A stretch of 64,000 nucleotides of DNA from positions 62,001 through 126,000 of the forward strand of contig WBUL01000011.1 of assembly GCA_008933735.1 (NCBI GenBank), in the 5' to 3' direction. The notes under the pieces were generated by a model. That model searched no databases and had not been told where the DNA came from. It worked only from the letters and a program-made list of their open reading frames with translations. The DNA comes from Anaerolineae bacterium (GTDB lineage Bacteria; Chloroflexota; Anaerolineae; Aggregatilineales; J027). The translations under genes were made by a program, and so were the position numbers. Position 1 is the first letter of the stretch; every line of letters begins with the position of its first letter. This document shows, piece after piece, positions 62,241 through 64,000 of the stretch.

Positions 62241-62441
62241 ATCTCTGACCTGTTATACTGAAATGATTATAGCCTATGAACGATGATCGCTACGAAGAAA
62301 CACGCCATATGCTCACTCCTCTACCCGAAGGATCGTCACACGGCAGCATAATTGCGATTTTCCCCCACAAAAAATTACATCCAACACATGACGCCTCGTT
62401 GCCTCTATCCGATAATATGAGAAAGAAGGGATAGAGAGGCC

Positions 62442-64000
62442 ATGCGTACCAGAACGGTTTCACCGCTCCCGCCGGACGCGCTCCGCAAATTGTGTGATGC
62501 CAGTACCCTGGCATTTGAAACAATCGACGACCTGCCGCCCCTCCAGGAAATGATCGGGCAGCCGCGTGCTTACCGTGCCCTTGAACTGGGCAGCGAGATT
62601 CAGGCCGAAGGATACAACATTTTTGTCCTCGGATTGCCCGGCTCCGGCAAAACCACCCTCACCAGAGAATTCCTGGAACGCAAAGCCGCTTCCCTGCCGA
62701 TCCCGTCGGATTGGTGCTACGTGAGCAACTTTGCCAATCCTTATCGGCCTCATGCGCTTCAGCTACCCGCCGGACAGGGTAAGCAGTTCCATGATGATAT
62801 GCAGGCTCTGGTCAAACACTGTAAAGAAGAAATTCCCAGGGCACTGGAAAACGAAGCCTTCGTGCAGGAGCGCAGCCGCCTGCTGGAAGAGTTAAAAAAG
62901 ACACTGGCTACCGAAGTTGACACCTTAAGCGAATACGTCAAAAAATACAATTTCATCCTGATCCGCACCCCATTCGGCTTCATCCTGACCCCCGCCGTCA
63001 ACGGTGAACCGCTCAGTCCACAGCAGTTAGAAACCCTTTCAGTGGAACAACGGGAAAAACTAACCCAGCTTCAAGCCAAACTGCAAAAGCGAGTCGAGGA
63101 GACCTTCACCCGGCTACAGGAGCTTGAGCATGAAGCCAGAGAACGCATCGAGGAACTGGTAAAGCAGACGGTGCTGTACGTCATAGCGCCGTTGATTGAG
63201 TCGGTCAAGGCCAATTATGCAGAACATGAAGCCATCCTCGCCCATATTGAAGCCGTCAAAACGGACATCCTGGCGAATCTGAGTAAATTCCAGGCTGACG
63301 ACTCCGGTGACATCGAAAAACAGATGGCGCGAGCCAACTGGTTACAGCGCTACACGGTGAATGTGATTGTTGGTCACGCAGAGCAGCATGGCGCACCCGT
63401 TATCCTGGAGACACAGCCAACCTACAACAACCTCATCGGACGCATCGAACACGAACTGGTCATGGGCGGTTTCAAAACCGATTTCACCATGATCAGGGCG
63501 GGCGCATTTCATCGAGCAAACGGCGGTTATTTGATCCTCCCCGCCCGCGATGTGCTGCTGAACCCCTACGCCTGGGAAGGGGTCAAGCGTGTTCTGCGCG
63601 ACAAAGCCATCCGTATCATCGAATTGGGGACACAGCTCAGCCTGATCAGCAGCGCCACCCTCGAACCGGAACCCATTCCGCTCGACGTTACCGTTGTCCT
63701 GATCGGCACCCCGCTGCTGTATTATCTGCTGCGTTATTACGATGAAGATTTCGCCAAACTTTTCAAAGTTAAGGCGGAATTTGCCACCCAAATGGAACGC
63801 ACCCCAGAAACTGAACACGACTACGCACTGTTTGTTAAATCCGTGAAGGATGAATATAACCTGCCCTCCTTTGACCGTAGTGCGGTCGCCCGTATCATCG
63901 AATATGGAGCACGGCTGGCAGAGGAACAGGATAAACTCTCAACCCGTTTTGGCAAAATCTCCGACCTTGTGCGCGAGGCCGCTTACTGGGCACAAAAAGA
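62442..64000 (+). CDS. Lon-type ATP-dependent protease, N-terminal part (partial)
   Basis: The frame opens with ATG at 62442 after GAGAGG and stays open to the window end (519 complete codons). It shows the Lon-B/AAA_32 pattern: DDLPPLQEMIGQPRA near residues 29-43, Walker A VLGLPGSGKTTLT near 66-78, a long coiled coil (about 120-250), then NVIVGH...PTYNNLIGRIEHE and the GAFHRANGGYLIL element near 352-364. The C-terminal protease domain with the Ser-Lys dyad lies beyond the window. These proteins are cytoplasmic or membrane-associated quality-control proteases. It is divergent from the nitrilase-like gene. Confidence 0.88.
   Translation, partial: MRTRTVSPLPPDALRKLCDASTLAFETIDDLPPLQEMIGQPRAYRALELGSEIQAEGYNIFVLGLPGSGKTTLTREFLERKAASLPIPSDWCYVSNFANPYRPHALQLPAGQGKQFHDDMQALVKHCKEEIPRALENEAFVQERSRLLEELKKTLATEVDTLSEYVKKYNFILIRTPFGFILTPAVNGEPLSPQQLETLSVEQREKLTQLQAKLQKRVEETFTRLQELEHEARERIEELVKQTVLYVIAPLIESVKANYAEHEAILAHIEAVKTDILANLSKFQADDSGDIEKQMARANWLQRYTVNVIVGHAEQHGAPVILETQPTYNNLIGRIEHELVMGGFKTDFTMIRAGAFHRANGGYLILPARDVLLNPYAWEGVKRVLRDKAIRIIELGTQLSLISSATLEPEPIPLDVTVVLIGTPLLYYLLRYYDEDFAKLFKVKAEFATQMERTPETEHDYALFVKSVKDEYNLPSFDRSAVARIIEYGARLAEEQDKLSTRFGKISDLVREAAYWAQK

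Noticed and set aside
1-64000. tRNA or rRNA genes
   Set aside because: No T-loop-like GGTTCGAATCC block or rRNA conserved stretch was noticed in intergenic regions; a tRNAscan run would be decisive.

Overview
The window looks like chromosomal DNA of an anaerobic or facultative bacterium, most probably a Chloroflexota member (Anaerolineae-like). I base this on gene content and style, not on a database search: a long WD40/nSTAND Ser/Thr kinase, a giant secreted VWA/SH3b protein with a Cys-rich N-terminal module, PD40 repeat proteins, a combined mre-mrdA-min cluster, and frequent TTG/GTG starts with tightly overlapping genes. No rRNA, tRNA or CRISPR array was seen. About 45 intact protein genes are supported, plus several decayed ones.

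Layout. 1-930: the tail of an unknown gene and decayed insertion-sequence debris. 936-8930: one operon, hdrC-hdrB-hdrA-mvhD-mvhG-mvhA, a hydrogenase maturation protease and two stand-alone cyclic-nucleotide-binding-fold proteins; together this is a soluble H2-linked, flavin-based electron-bifurcating complex. 9110-9855: a TnpB pseudogene. 10079-14463: a fucose-isomerase-family enzyme, a secreted beta-helix protein and a LysR regulator. 14581-16864: an 11-haem c-type cytochrome interrupted by an in-frame TGA, then an exported double rhodanese. 17241-24186: DinB-like protein, RodA, an orphan substrate-binding lipoprotein/periplasmic-type protein, a GH4 glycosidase and a tandem (eukaryote-type) phosphofructokinase. 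24196-35216: two overlapping giant genes, a transmembrane kinase-nSTAND-WD40 protein and a secreted VWA/SH3b repeat protein. 35299-40399: a LysR regulator divergent from a cst-like persulfide-handling operon (rhodanese, TauE/SafE, CstB-like dioxygenase-rhodanese, DUF302, zinc ribbon, methyltransferase remnant, membrane rhodanese). 40436-47558: a sugar-acid operon (lactonase, SDR, IlvD/Edd dehydratase, FAH hydrolase, FAD/Fe-S oxidase). 47624-50318: a second substrate-binding protein and a divergent Fe-S protein. 50389-57310: minE-minD-minC and mrdA-mreD-mreC-mreB, all on the minus strand, for division-site selection and rod shape. 57368-62240: PD40 protein, radical SAM/SPASM enzyme, STAND-like NTPase with helical repeats, and a nitrilase-fold protein that has lost its catalytic residues. 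62442-end: the start of a Lon-type protease.

Themes. Sulfur handling recurs: four rhodanese-containing proteins plus a CstB-like enzyme, two LysR genes each divergent from a rhodanese operon, and multihaem and Hdr electron carriers. The items most worth follow-up are the TGA plus hairpin in the cytochrome, the kinase/VWA giant pair, the nitrilase-like/STAND/radical SAM cassette, and the eukaryote-type tandem phosphofructokinase.
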